This document shows, one piece after another, positions 38,021 to 46,368 of a DNA stretch of 64,000 bases. The DNA is from Paenibacillus sp. Soil750. GTDB taxonomy: Bacteria; Bacillota; Bacilli; Paenibacillales; NBRC-103111. The translations under genes and the position numbers were made by a program. Every line of letters begins with the position of its first letter. The first letter of the stretch is position 1. The DNA lies in the NCBI RefSeq assembly GCF_001428045.1, contig NZ_LMSD01000003.1, positions 124,001-188,000 of the forward strand, in the 5' to 3' direction. The notes under the pieces were generated by a model. It saw only the letters and a program-made list of their open reading frames with translations. It was not told where the DNA came from and did no database searches.

Positions 38021-38542
38021 TTGCGCAGAGCGCATGAATTAATAGGACTTCCCGTGTTAACCGTTGAGTCGGGTAAGCAAGTTGGTGAAGTAAAGGATTT
38101 ATTGATTGACCCAACGTGGAACATAAGCGGCATTATACTCGAAGCGAAGACGTGGTTCTCGTCCTTACGATACATTTCATGGGAGGGAATCGTTGCTGCC
38201 GGAGAGGATGCTATAACCATACCGAACGATAGTGTCATTTGTGAATTTGGACAGAAGAATGAGTGCCATGCTTTTCTTGAGGGAAGCGACAAGATTAAGG
38301 GACTCCCGGTCATCACAGTGGGAGGGCACGAATTAGGCGTGGTAGAAGATGTTTATTTAAACCAGAATTGGGGTAAACAAATAGTAGGTTATGAATTGTC
38401 CGAAGGGTTTATTTCTGATTTAAAAGAAGGGCGAAAGTGGCTTCCCATGCCAGAATCGGCAACCATGGGGGAAGATGCAATCATCGTGCCTGGACATTGC
38501 GCTCAGGAAGTAGAAGAACTCTTCGTATCCAAAGAAGAATAG
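38021..38542 (+). CDS. PRC-barrel domain protein, YrrD-like
   Basis: The 173-residue cytoplasmic protein has two PRC-barrel halves (LIGLPVLTVESGKQVGEVKD and LPVITVGGHELGVVEDVYL). The family also includes the ribosome-maturation factor RimM C-terminal domain and YlmC/YmxH proteins. No specific role is known. The start is TTG 38021, 9 nt after CTAGGAGG. Confidence 0.8.
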   Translation: MRRAHELIGLPVLTVESGKQVGEVKDLLIDPTWNISGIILEAKTWFSSLRYISWEGIVAAGEDAITIPNDSVICEFGQKNECHAFLEGSDKIKGLPVITVGGHELGVVEDVYLNQNWGKQIVGYELSEGFISDLKEGRKWLPMPESATMGEDAIIVPGHCAQEVEELFVSKEE

Positions 38543-38549
38543 GGTGAGC

Positions 38550-38753
38550 ATGATGCGTTGTCCAAACTGTAATTCCAAAGATATTGGAAAGATCGGTTCC
38601 CATCAATTTTACTGTTGGGGTTGTTTCATTGAACTCAGCGTAAACGGAGATAAGATGTCCGTTTATCAAGTTGAGGAAGATGGAACGTTAAGTTCTCTGG
38701 ATGATTTGTTTTTTGAGGAAGAAGTTTCTCATATCCACGAGCACGTGAACTAA
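38550..38753 (+). CDS. Small zinc-ribbon-like protein
   Basis: About 67 residues with two Cys pairs (RCPNCNSKDIG and FYCWGCFIE) spaced as in a zinc ribbon, then an acidic tail ending in HIHEHVN. Starts at ATG 38550 or 38553 just after AGGGTG. An upstream GTG at 38544 is less likely. It lies 7 nt after the PRC-barrel gene, so they are probably cotranscribed. Function unknown. Confidence 0.65.
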   Translation: MMRCPNCNSKDIGKIGSHQFYCWGCFIELSVNGDKMSVYQVEEDGTLSSLDDLFFEEEVSHIHEHVN

Positions 38754-38766
38754 AGTTAACAGTTGA

Positions 38767-38814
38767 AGCGTTATTGGTCAGGCGAGGAATCGCTTGAACA
38801 ATAACGCTTTTTTT
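38767..38814 (+). terminator. Strong terminator of the cymR-iscS-PRC-barrel unit
   Basis: AGCGTTATTG (38767-38776) pairs with CAATAACGCT (38799-38808), followed by TTTTTT. Confidence 0.9.
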
Positions 38815-38907
38815 GTCATAAGGTGCCAAGTCAGGATTAAATTGGACAGCTAGTACACATACTGTATGAACGTTACATTGAATTCAAATGACAGAGGTGG
38901 AGGCAGC

Positions 38908-39978
38908 ATGGAACGATTTTGGAGTAATAAATGGTTTGTGGGGTTGATATATGCCTTATTAATCTTAGTCGGGTTATATTTGCTTTTGCTGATTAAACCT
39001 ATCTTGTTTCACTTTTTCACATTCATTAAAGCCATCGTGATGCCGTTTTTTATAGCGATAATCATCTCGTATATTTTAAATCCTGTTGTCACGATTCTGA
39101 ACAAACGCAAAATGCCGAGAACAATTGCCGTATTGTTGATTTATAGTGTGTTTATCACATCAGTGACGGTCATTATTATGAATATGACACCAATGTTTGT
39201 GGAGCAAGCGGCTGAATTAAATGAACATATGCCACAAATGGCGATGAAAGCACAGTCCCTTGTTGATGGCTTTAATCAAAATCAACTGCTGCCTGACAGT
39301 GTTCGAAATGGCTTTAATCATTCCATAGGGAAACTGGAGACGAAGATTTCCATGGCGGTTGCGAATTACATGAATCAAATTGGGACGACGATCAATATGC
39401 TGTTTATAGCTTTCATTGTGCCGTTCCTGTCTTTCTACATCTTGAAGGATTTTCAGATTATCGAGAAAACCGCGCTAGCCATTGTACCGACGAAGCATCG
39501 CAAAAAAACCGTCTCCCTGCTCATGGACATTGATACGGCGCTTGGCAACTATATACGCGGGCAGCTCCTCGTGTGCTTGATTATTGGTGTGCTAGCGTAT
39601 GTGGGCTACTGGCTAATAGGAATGCCGTACCCGTTATTGCTCGCCAGCGTTGTCGCGATCTTCAATATTATCCCGTATATGGGGCCTTTTTTGGGTGCGG
39701 CACCGGCTATTATTATGGCTTCAACCGTCTCGTTGAAAATGGTGCTGTTCGTCGCACTTGTCAATTTGACGGTGCAAATTCTCGAGGGGAATGTGATTTC
39801 GCCACAAATCGTAGGTAAAACGCTGCACATGCATCCGCTATTTATCATCTTCGCCTTGCTTGTTGGTGGAGAAGTAGCTGGCGTTGTGGGATTGATCTTG
39901 GCGGTACCCTTCTTCGCCGTAATGAAAGTCATCATCCAGCATGTGTTCATCCACTTCGTTCATAAACAAACAACCTAG
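38908..39978 (+). CDS. AI-2E family permease, YrrI-like
   Basis: The 356-residue protein has about eight helices in the AI-2E transporter (TqsA/YdiK) pattern: FFIAIIISYILNPVVTILNK, FLSFYILKDF, LGNYIRGQLLVCLIIGVLAY, IPYMGPFLGAAPAIIMA and VGKTLHMHPLFIIFALLVGG. The substrate is unknown. I start at ATG 38908 after AGGTGGAGG. B. subtilis yrrI lies beside alaS, whereas here a 15-kb accessory block separates them. Confidence 0.88.
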   Translation: MERFWSNKWFVGLIYALLILVGLYLLLLIKPILFHFFTFIKAIVMPFFIAIIISYILNPVVTILNKRKMPRTIAVLLIYSVFITSVTVIIMNMTPMFVEQAAELNEHMPQMAMKAQSLVDGFNQNQLLPDSVRNGFNHSIGKLETKISMAVANYMNQIGTTINMLFIAFIVPFLSFYILKDFQIIEKTALAIVPTKHRKKTVSLLMDIDTALGNYIRGQLLVCLIIGVLAYVGYWLIGMPYPLLLASVVAIFNIIPYMGPFLGAAPAIIMASTVSLKMVLFVALVNLTVQILEGNVISPQIVGKTLHMHPLFIIFALLVGGEVAGVVGLILAVPFFAVMKVIIQHVFIHFVHKQTT

Positions 39979-40008
39979 ACAAATTGATCTGGAAACAAGC
40001 AAAAGACG

Positions 40009-40063
40009 CACAAAACCCCTTGAGCCATGACTTGCGGGATCATGGTCCAAAGGGTTTTGCACG
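40009..40063. repeat. Large inverted repeat downstream of the AI-2E permease gene
   Basis: CAAAACCCCTTG and CAAAGGGTTTTG flank an inner CCATGA/TCATGG pairing. There is no T run on the plus strand, so it is either an inefficient or factor-dependent terminator, or an mRNA 3'-end stabiliser. Confidence 0.5.
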
Positions 40064-40158
40064 AGGGTTGAGGAGTTAGAAAAGGTTGTGGCCCATACGT
40101 AAACCATGAAATGGACTACGGAATAAGTGAGTATTAAACAAGCTGTTATTGTAAGTTC

Positions 40159-40177
40159 GATAATGAAAATCATTATC
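40159..40177. promoter_or_regulatory. Fur box 1, near-perfect
   Basis: GATAATGAAAATCATTATC is a perfect 8-3-8 palindrome and differs from the 19-bp Fur consensus at one central base. Confidence 0.9.
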
Positions 40178-40194
40178 AATAAAACTAGTATACT

Positions 40195-40235
40195 TCTATT
40201 GAGAATCATTGTCAACGGTGATTTTCTGATAAAAT
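40195..40235 (+). promoter_or_regulatory. Fur box 2 overlapping an extended -10 promoter
   Basis: TCTATTGAGAATCATTGTC (40195-40213) matches the Fur consensus at 14 of 19 positions and lies 36 bp from box 1. TGATAAAAT ending at 40235 is an extended -10, with the -35 region inside box 2. Confidence 0.65.
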
Positions 40236-40241
40236 TAAACG

Positions 40242-40442
40242 AGGTAAATGACTATTTCAGATGCTTGTCTTTATCATCCTTCCTTCTTATTATTATATTT
40301 TTTTTATTATTTTTTTTAGAATAGCTTATTAGACGTTTTGTTTCGGAAATACTTAAAAAACATTTTTATATAATTTAATGAATAAAGATACAAAAAGAAG
40401 CAGACATCTGATGAGTCTCAGTTGTTGTCTGCTTCTTTTTTT
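40242..40442 (+). ncRNA. Candidate Fur-regulated small RNA
   Basis: The Fur-boxed promoter points at an AT-rich stretch that ends in a strong terminator. GAAGCAGACA (40397-40406) pairs with TGTCTGCTTC (40426-40435), extended by A5/T5, then T7. The predicted RNA is about 200 nt. It contains two overlapping 23-codon frames (from ATG 40248 and ATG 40261), both rich in Phe, Ile and Tyr, but neither has a well-spaced ribosome site (GAGG at 40241-40244 is 3 nt before one and 16 nt before the other). A regulatory RNA is therefore the simplest reading, and a tiny membrane peptide is the alternative. Confidence 0.45.
40397..40442 (+). terminator. Strong terminator of the Fur-box unit
   Basis: Perfect 10-bp stem extended by A/T pairs, 19-nt loop, seven T. 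It isolates the unit from the phosphoesterase gene. Confidence 0.9.
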
Positions 40443-40592
40443 GCAGCTATAACTGGAATCTCCGCTATCAAAATATGCCGCGGCTCTGCTTATACCCTCA
40501 CTAATAACCCAATCTCATTTCCATATCTCAAAAAAATGTTTACAAAAACAAAAGAGGAAACGTAGCATTGATGGCGAATGATATTTATCGAT

Positions 40593-40621
40593 AATTAATA
40601 AATCTAAATGATTTATTAATT
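40593..40621. promoter_or_regulatory. ROK operator candidate, site 1
   Basis: Perfect 12-bp inverted repeat AATTAATAAATC, 5-nt spacer, GATTTATTAATT, 82 nt before the phosphoesterase start. Its left arm overlaps a possible -10 (TAATTA at 40592, 18 nt after TTGATG). The same motif occurs twice before the ABC operon. Confidence 0.7.
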
Positions 40622-40702
40622 GAATAAACGAATAAACGAATGAAGCTATTTCCTGTACTTCGAAATCATTGTGAAAATTGAAAACAAGGAGATGACTAAC
40701 AA

Positions 40703-43700
40703 GTGAACAAGAAACTGTTAACCCGCTGCTTCACCTGCCTGATGGCCGCGCACCTTGCCGCCAGCTCTCTGCTGACGCTTAGCAGCTCTGCAGCTGCAGA
40801 AAGTGCAGCCGCCATCGAAGCGGGCACTGGAATCCCCCGCATGCTCATTACTGAAATGGTCCCTGACTCCGGTGGAGACGATGCACTGGGAGAGGATCCC
40901 TACGAGTACCTAGAGGTTTATAACAACAGCGACCAGCCGATCGACTTCAAGGACTATTCTATTTTATACAGGTACCCTGGGGAGCCCGGCCAGGATTTAT
41001 TCTGGCGGCCTTACACCGATAAACAGATTATCATCCAGCCTAAGCAGGCCATGGTTTTCTGGGCGGTTACGGCGTCAGGGGAGCCCAAGACGGTGGCTGA
41101 CTTTAATCAGCATTTTCAAACCTCGCTCGTTGAAAATAAAGACATTGTCCGGATTCCCGGCGGTCTTAACAACCTGAGGGAAAGAACCCTCGTAGTAGCT
41201 ACTAATACAGGAACCGACATTGTACGTGCGAGCTTTAATCCAGGCGTGATCGATACAGCTGCGGATCTGAGTATCGAGTACGGCGTTCCAGACGCCGGCA
41301 GTCTCGATATGAAGAAGCTCAGCTCCAAGACGTTGCCGGCCTCCCCGGGAACCTTCAACCCGGCTAACGTACCCGCGGAGCCTGTCCTCACTGTGAACGA
41401 CCCTGTCCCGCCGTCGGTAAAGGATCTTTCAGATCACTCCGGCATTGACCTGATCAAGCCAATTGAGCTGATGGCCGAAGCGGCAGATGATCGTCTTCTT
41501 GCGTCCGTTAATCTATACTATAAATCCAACAAGACGACGAATTATAAAATGGTAACCTCGCCTCGCGGCGCCGACGGACGCTTCCGCTACTCGTTGGAGA
41601 TGATGGAATGGTTCGGGAGCCCGACACTCGACTACTATTTCCAAGCATCCGATACCTTCAACACAACGTCAACGGCTCCGAAAACGATCAGCTTGGCTGG
41701 GAATGAGAAAAGCCCTGCGCTGAACGTTCTTGATGGCGATGTTCTGTCTGGTGAGCGGGTTCTGATCGGTTCGTCTACCACCGCAGGGTCCATGTCGCTG
41801 TCGATCGACGGCCAGCCGGTCAGTCCAACGGAACGAGCCATGGAGAAAACGGCTTATTTTGTATTTGAAGCGGACGACATAAATGTAGGGCAGAACGTGA
41901 CCACCATGGGCAGCGAGACGCTGTACTTGATTCCGTTCCAAACCAATGATTACAAAACCATGGTGGTGCCGGTACGGCCCGATTTGTTCAAGTACGGTCA
42001 GGCGAATCCGATTGCACTGCGAGCGGGTTCATCAACCCGACCTTATTATGAGAACCAGCCGGAGCCCGGCCTGGATGATTTCAATATCCGCAATGTCCGG
42101 CTTGTTTTGGCGGACGGTACGGTCATACGCGACCCGAAATATGCGAATCCGGCCACCATATTGGACATGGGAGATAACGGACGCTTCCTTCCGGTTGTGT
42201 ACTTCAACTTCACGATTCCCGAGCGCTATTGGGACGGGATCTCCTACCGATGGAACACCGCAGCAGCCGTTGAGGGACCTCATCGGGTCGAGGTGTCGCT
42301 GCCTGACGGCAGCAAGGACACAGCGAGCGTGATGGTAGACAATCAAGGTCCGGTTGTAACTGCGAATATTACGGAAGGCAGTACTTACAAAGGGGCTTTT
42401 GAGATACAAGCTTCCGCATCGGATGCGGCTTCCTCCGTCAAATCCTTCGAGGTGAGACTGGATGGCAAGCTCATTGAGGTTCCGTATTCCACCTCCTCTG
42501 CGGCTCTCACTCCGGGGGAGCATAATCTTGTGCTTAAGGCTGTAGACGCCGGGGGCAAATCGACGGAGAAAACGACCAAGTTCACAACGCCTGTAGAGCT
42601 TCCGGGTATGCCGCTCCTAGCGGCGCCGGCGGACGGTGCACAGGATACGGACACGAATGTGAGCCTGCAGGTATCGGTTTCCGATCCGACCGGCGACCCG
42701 CTGAACGTGAAGTTCTTTAAAGGGCAAAAGATCACCGCCGCGGACGCGGGAGTGACCGCTTACAAGCATGCGGCTGATGTAGAGCCTCCTCTGACCTTGA
42801 CGAGTCCGGGAGAAATGCAGCTGACCGCCGAAGAACAAACAGCCGCCGGAGCCTCCGATGACCGTTACGTCACTAATGACTCTACTGAACAGTTTCCTTA
42901 TCAGCGCTTTGAAGTGGAAGTGAGGGCGGAAACCGGCGCCGGCGATCGTCTCGAGCTAAGTTGGGAAGGGCATTCGCTCAAGGGTCGTAAAGTAGGTTTG
43001 TACGCATGGAATTATCCTGCGGCAAAGTGGGATTCCCTAGCGTCCACAGTGGCCATTTCCGAGGAAGACTTTAACCTCTCAGCGGCGGTGGACGGCGGCA
43101 ATTATGCAAGAAACGGCAAAGTCCAAGTCCTGATTCAGGACGAGATTCCGCGCCGTGAGCAGTACGATTTTACCATTGCCTCTATCCCGGACACACAGAT
43201 CTACGCGGAAATTCAGCCGGAGTATTTTGAGTCCCAAGTCAATTTCCTGCGCGATGCCAAAGAATCGATGAATATTCAATATGTGATGCAAGTGGGGGAC
43301 ATTGTAAACTCCGCAGGCATCAAAGGACAGTGGGAACGTGCGGATAAGTTTATGAAGGTGGTGGAAGACGCCCAAATTCCTTGGGGTTTAGTCGCGGGCA
43401 ACCATGACGTGTTCGACGGAGGAGCGACATCAGTGCCGGATTACTCGGAATTCTCGAAGTATTTCGGAGAGAACCGCTTTAAGGAACAGCCTTACTACGG
43501 AGAGTCGTACAAAGATAACAAAGGTCACTATGACCTGATATCAGCAGGCGGTAACGATTTTATTTTCGTCTACATGGGCTGGGGTATGAATGATGAGGAT
43601 ATGGACTGGATGAACAGCGTTCTGAAGCAGTATCCGGATCGTAAAGCGGCCATTGTGGTTCATAATTATTTGCAAAATAACGCAACGAGATCCGCAACTG

Positions 43701-44749
43701 GCAACGAGATTTACCAGAAAGTAGTAGTTCCGAATCCTAACGTATGGATGGTCATGAGCGGTCATTTCACCGGAAGTGCACTGCGTACCGACCAGCTTGA
43801 TGATAACAAGGACGGACAGCCGGATCGCAAAGTGTACCAGATTCTTAATGATTATCAGGGCATTCCGAACGGCGGAAATGGATATTTGAAGCTTCTGCAT
43901 TTTGATACGGAGACGGATACCGTCTATGTTAATACGTATTCCCCGTATTTGGACGATTACAATTATTACGATCCTAGCAAGGACGAGTTTAAACTTTCGG
44001 TGGACCTGAAACCGATGGTGAAAAGAGTGGCGACCGACGCGATGACGGTAAAAGTATACGCTAACGATGCGATTGGATCGGCGCAGGCGGCCAGCGGTTC
44101 CACAGCCATGGTCAACTGGAACGGCCTGAAAGGAAGCACGAATTATGAATGGTACGCACTGGCGGAGGACAACTTCGGAGGACGGATGTACTCGGATATT
44201 TGGTCCTTCCGTACCCGCCTTACCGTTGAAGCGCCACAAGACGTGAAGGTTGCAAACGTGATCGCGGGTTCGGCGCAGTTGAGCTGGTCACCGGTAATGG
44301 CATCCGACGGAAGCAGCGTGACCTACCAGGTGTACAGCAGTCATGGGACCGTCTCCACGGTGACCGGCACGGTGTACAATTTGACGGGACTGGAGCCAGA
44401 TACGGTGTATACGTTCCAGGTCAAGTCCGTACACTCGTCGGGAGCAGAATCTGTGCTCAGCGAGCCGGTAAGTTTTAAGACATCGATCGACCTGCCTGCT
44501 CTGCAGAACGGCCTGCAGCGCTTTATTGCCCCCGGTAAGGTTACCCATCCGCTGGCCAAACAGCTGGAGAATGCGCTGAGCCAGGCGGAGAGCCATGTGC
44601 AGAAGGGACAGCAGGATCAGGCAGCCAAGAAGATCGAGGACTTTATTAAGCATCTCAACAATAAAGCACTTGAAGAACTAGCGTCAGCCGACGCCAGGCA
44701 GTGGATGAATGATAAAGCTGCGGCCCTGCTTCGAGTCTGGAACCGATAA
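40703..44749 (+). CDS. Secreted multidomain metallophosphoesterase (LTD, Ig-like, phosphoesterase, FN3)
   Basis: The 1348-residue exported protein has, in order, a signal peptide (KKLLTRCFTCLMAAHLAASS, cleavage near residue 33-38) and a lamin-tail domain (about 45-165; ITEMVPDSGGDD, EYLEVYNNSDQPIDFKDYSI). Ig-like or polysaccharide-associated repeats follow (about 230-640). A calcineurin-type phosphoesterase (about 825-1090) has ASIPDTQIYA, MQVGDIV, VAGNHDVF, VVHNYL and MSGHFTGS. The first site reads PDTQ rather than D-x-H, as in several secreted family members. An FN3 domain (about 1175-1260) and a helical C-terminus follow. No sortase motif, membrane anchor or SLH domain is seen. The start is GTG after AAGGAG. 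The substrate is unknown. It shares its upstream operator with the sugar ABC operon. Confidence 0.85.
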   Translation: MNKKLLTRCFTCLMAAHLAASSLLTLSSSAAAESAAAIEAGTGIPRMLITEMVPDSGGDDALGEDPYEYLEVYNNSDQPIDFKDYSILYRYPGEPGQDLFWRPYTDKQIIIQPKQAMVFWAVTASGEPKTVADFNQHFQTSLVENKDIVRIPGGLNNLRERTLVVATNTGTDIVRASFNPGVIDTAADLSIEYGVPDAGSLDMKKLSSKTLPASPGTFNPANVPAEPVLTVNDPVPPSVKDLSDHSGIDLIKPIELMAEAADDRLLASVNLYYKSNKTTNYKMVTSPRGADGRFRYSLEMMEWFGSPTLDYYFQASDTFNTTSTAPKTISLAGNEKSPALNVLDGDVLSGERVLIGSSTTAGSMSLSIDGQPVSPTERAMEKTAYFVFEADDINVGQNVTTMGSETLYLIPFQTNDYKTMVVPVRPDLFKYGQANPIALRAGSSTRPYYENQPEPGLDDFNIRNVRLVLADGTVIRDPKYANPATILDMGDNGRFLPVVYFNFTIPERYWDGISYRWNTAAAVEGPHRVEVSLPDGSKDTASVMVDNQGPVVTANITEGSTYKGAFEIQASASDAASSVKSFEVRLDGKLIEVPYSTSSAALTPGEHNLVLKAVDAGGKSTEKTTKFTTPVELPGMPLLAAPADGAQDTDTNVSLQVSVSDPTGDPLNVKFFKGQKITAADAGVTAYKHAADVEPPLTLTSPGEMQLTAEEQTAAGASDDRYVTNDSTEQFPYQRFEVEVRAETGAGDRLELSWEGHSLKGRKVGLYAWNYPAAKWDSLASTVAISEEDFNLSAAVDGGNYARNGKVQVLIQDEIPRREQYDFTIASIPDTQIYAEIQPEYFESQVNFLRDAKESMNIQYVMQVGDIVNSAGIKGQWERADKFMKVVEDAQIPWGLVAGNHDVFDGGATSVPDYSEFSKYFGENRFKEQPYYGESYKDNKGHYDLISAGGNDFIFVYMGWGMNDEDMDWMNSVLKQYPDRKAAIVVHNYLQNNATRSATGNEIYQKVVVPNPNVWMVMSGHFTGSALRTDQLDDNKDGQPDRKVYQILNDYQGIPNGGNGYLKLLHFDTETDTVYVNTYSPYLDDYNYYDPSKDEFKLSVDLKPMVKRVATDAMTVKVYANDAIGSAQAASGSTAMVNWNGLKGSTNYEWYALAEDNFGGRMYSDIWSFRTRLTVEAPQDVKVANVIAGSAQLSWSPVMASDGSSVTYQVYSSHGTVSTVTGTVYNLTGLEPDTVYTFQVKSVHSSGAESVLSEPVSFKTSIDLPALQNGLQRFIAPGKVTHPLAKQLENALSQAESHVQKGQQDQAAKKIEDFIKHLNNKALEELASADARQWMNDKAAALLRVWNR

Positions 44750-44773
44750 CCTGCTTGGAAGACGCAAATAAAC

Positions 44774-44814
44774 AAAAGCCCCTGGAAGATTGCTCATCTC
44801 TTCCAGGGGTTTTT
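44774..44814. terminator. Terminator after the phosphoesterase gene
   Basis: CCCCTGGAAGA pairs with TCTTCCAGGGG, followed by TTTTT. The A-rich upstream side lets it serve the convergent ROK gene as well. Confidence 0.85.
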
Positions 44815-44884
44815 CGTTGTGAAAATATCGTCTATAACCCTGTATTTCCAGTTTACTGATGTACAACCGAGCGGTGACTACCAG

Positions 44885-46057
44885 TCACAGCGACAGGCTA
44901 TCGAGCGGGATCTTGAACACGCTCTGCACGACAAGCCCGACGGCCAGTGCAGTCTCGTCCTCCACGTCGGTAAGGTGTAGAAACTCTACGTTCCGGCACG
45001 TTTCCGGTACTTGGGCCATCACCCGCGCTTTGAGTTCGTCGACGAACGACTCCCCCCATACCGGGAGCATAAACCCGGTGAGCAGAATACTGTCCGGATT
45101 GAGCAGGGTGACGATATTGGCAACGGCGTAAACGATCGCCGTCCTCACCACCTCGCTCAGCTTAACGGTTTCGGGGTCTACGGCGCGGACAGCTTCATTG
45201 AACTGCTCCCAACTCCGACCGAGCGTCCGCAGCAAGCCCCTGGAGGAAGCCAATGTGGTTAGGCACCCTCTGCCACCACAGTAGCACTCATAATCGTAGG
45301 GCGGCATAAACGCCTTATAGTGGCCAACCTCGCCTGCTACGAAGGAGGAGCCGGTGACCAGTAGCTTTTCTACGACGATGGCGCCCCCGATGCCTCTGGC
45401 TAATTTAAGTGTCACATTGTTTTTGGAGGAAATCAGACTTCCGCCCATATTTTCGTTGAGCGCAAGCAGATTGGTGTCATTCTCCAGAAAGACGGGCAGC
45501 CCATACTCTTCCTCGAGCAGCTTCGCAAGCGGTATCCGCTTCCAGCCGAGCCCCGGCGAGCGAAGCAGAATGCCTTCGGAGGAGTCAACGAGTCCATGGA
45601 CGCTGAAGCCGATTCCTTTCAGGAAGGTAGGGTCAGGGATCTGGCCCATGAGTTTGTCAATTACACTGCGGATCACCCGGAGCAAGTCCTCTTCGGTCTC
45701 GTAACGGTCTGCCTTCACTTCAGCTTCCGCCAAGCGGACGTGCTGAAAATTATATACCGCCCCCCGTGCCGATGTGCCTGACAATTCAATTCCGATCGCA
45801 CTGAATCGGGAACCGTTAAGCAGCAGGGGGACGCGCTTACGGCCGCTGCCGCTCTCAAGGGATTGCGGTGCGCCTTCGACGATCACTTGATCCTCGAGAA
45901 GACGGTTGACGATGTTGGTGACGGTTTGCTGACTAAGTCCGGTTTTTCCAGCTAGCTCTACACGGGAGATCGGACATTCCGAATAGATCAGATGCAGCAC
46001 CTTCTGCTGATTTATGGATTTAAGCAGCGTGTGGCTTGCATGTTTCAATGTGGACAT
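44885..46057 (-). CDS. ROK-family transcriptional repressor A
   Basis: The 390-residue protein has an N-terminal winged helix (LLKSINQQKVLHLIYSECPI, then LAGKTGLSQQTVTNIVNRLL) and a ROK sugar-kinase-like sensor domain. That domain holds the zinc-type motif CYCGGRGCL and a glycine-rich GIGGAIVVE stretch. This is the XylR/NagC repressor architecture. GAAGAGG precedes the ATG. It is divergent from the solute-binding protein gene, whose promoter region carries two copies of the shared operator. A paralogue of identical length lies behind the ABC permeases. Confidence 0.92.
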   Translation of the reverse strand: MSTLKHASHTLLKSINQQKVLHLIYSECPISRVELAGKTGLSQQTVTNIVNRLLEDQVIVEGAPQSLESGSGRKRVPLLLNGSRFSAIGIELSGTSARGAVYNFQHVRLAEAEVKADRYETEEDLLRVIRSVIDKLMGQIPDPTFLKGIGFSVHGLVDSSEGILLRSPGLGWKRIPLAKLLEEEYGLPVFLENDTNLLALNENMGGSLISSKNNVTLKLARGIGGAIVVEKLLVTGSSFVAGEVGHYKAFMPPYDYECYCGGRGCLTTLASSRGLLRTLGRSWEQFNEAVRAVDPETVKLSEVVRTAIVYAVANIVTLLNPDSILLTGFMLPVWGESFVDELKARVMAQVPETCRNVEFLHLTDVEDETALAVGLVVQSVFKIPLDSLSL

Positions 46058-46193
46058 AAGTCGACCTCTTCCTTGAACTGAACACGTTTATTCTCTTAGT
46101 AGAAATTAGTTTACCACGCAGGACATTACTGGGTAAAGTCAGGGATTTTGTCGAAAGATTTCTATTGTATCAACAAGAAAAAAGAGGTAGGAT

Positions 46194-46220
46194 AATAATA
46201 AATAAAATTGATTTATTAAT
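46194..46220. promoter_or_regulatory. ROK operator candidate, site 2
   Basis: AATAATAAATA, 5-nt spacer, GATTTATTAAT. Same spacing and right arm as site 1, with two mismatches in the left arm. It lies between the divergent ROK and solute-binding protein genes. Confidence 0.6.
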
Positions 46221-46230
46221 AGAGTGTAAA

Positions 46231-46246
46231 TTGTAAGCGCGTTCAA
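46231..46246. promoter_or_regulatory. CcpA catabolite-responsive element (cre)
   Basis: TTGTAAGCGCGTTCAA matches the cre consensus WTGNAARCGNWWWCAW with one deviation. It lies in the ROK/ABC divergent region, which suggests carbon catabolite repression. Confidence 0.7.
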
Positions 46247-46324
46247 ACCTTATTAATCAGCGATTTTTAACAGATCCCTTACAAAACGATAATCATCGCC
46301 AAACAATTACACTGTATTATTGGA

Positions 46325-46352
46325 TTTAATAAATCAATTTTATTTATTAATT
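46325..46352. promoter_or_regulatory. ROK operator candidate, site 3
   Basis: TTTAATAAATC, 5-nt spacer, TATTTATTAATT, 17 nt before the solute-binding protein ATG. Together with sites 1 and 2 it defines one shared motif. Confidence 0.65.
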
Positions 46353-46368
46353 CGAGGGGGGTTTAAGT

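Noticed and set aside
40009..40063. Inverted repeat considered as an insertion-sequence end or attachment site
   Set aside because: There is no partner copy elsewhere in the window and no transposase or integrase. A 3'-end hairpin of the permease gene is simpler.
40127..40324. 65-codon GTG frame across the Fur boxes, Ile/Leu/Phe-rich at its end
   Set aside because: The start lies upstream of the predicted promoter, there is no ribosome site, and the hydrophobic end comes from T-rich DNA that reads as Phe/Leu/Ile in all three frames.
43541..44239. 232-codon frame antisense to the phosphoesterase gene
   Set aside because: The length is caused by codon bias of the sense gene. The translation is Arg/Ile/His-rich with no domain.
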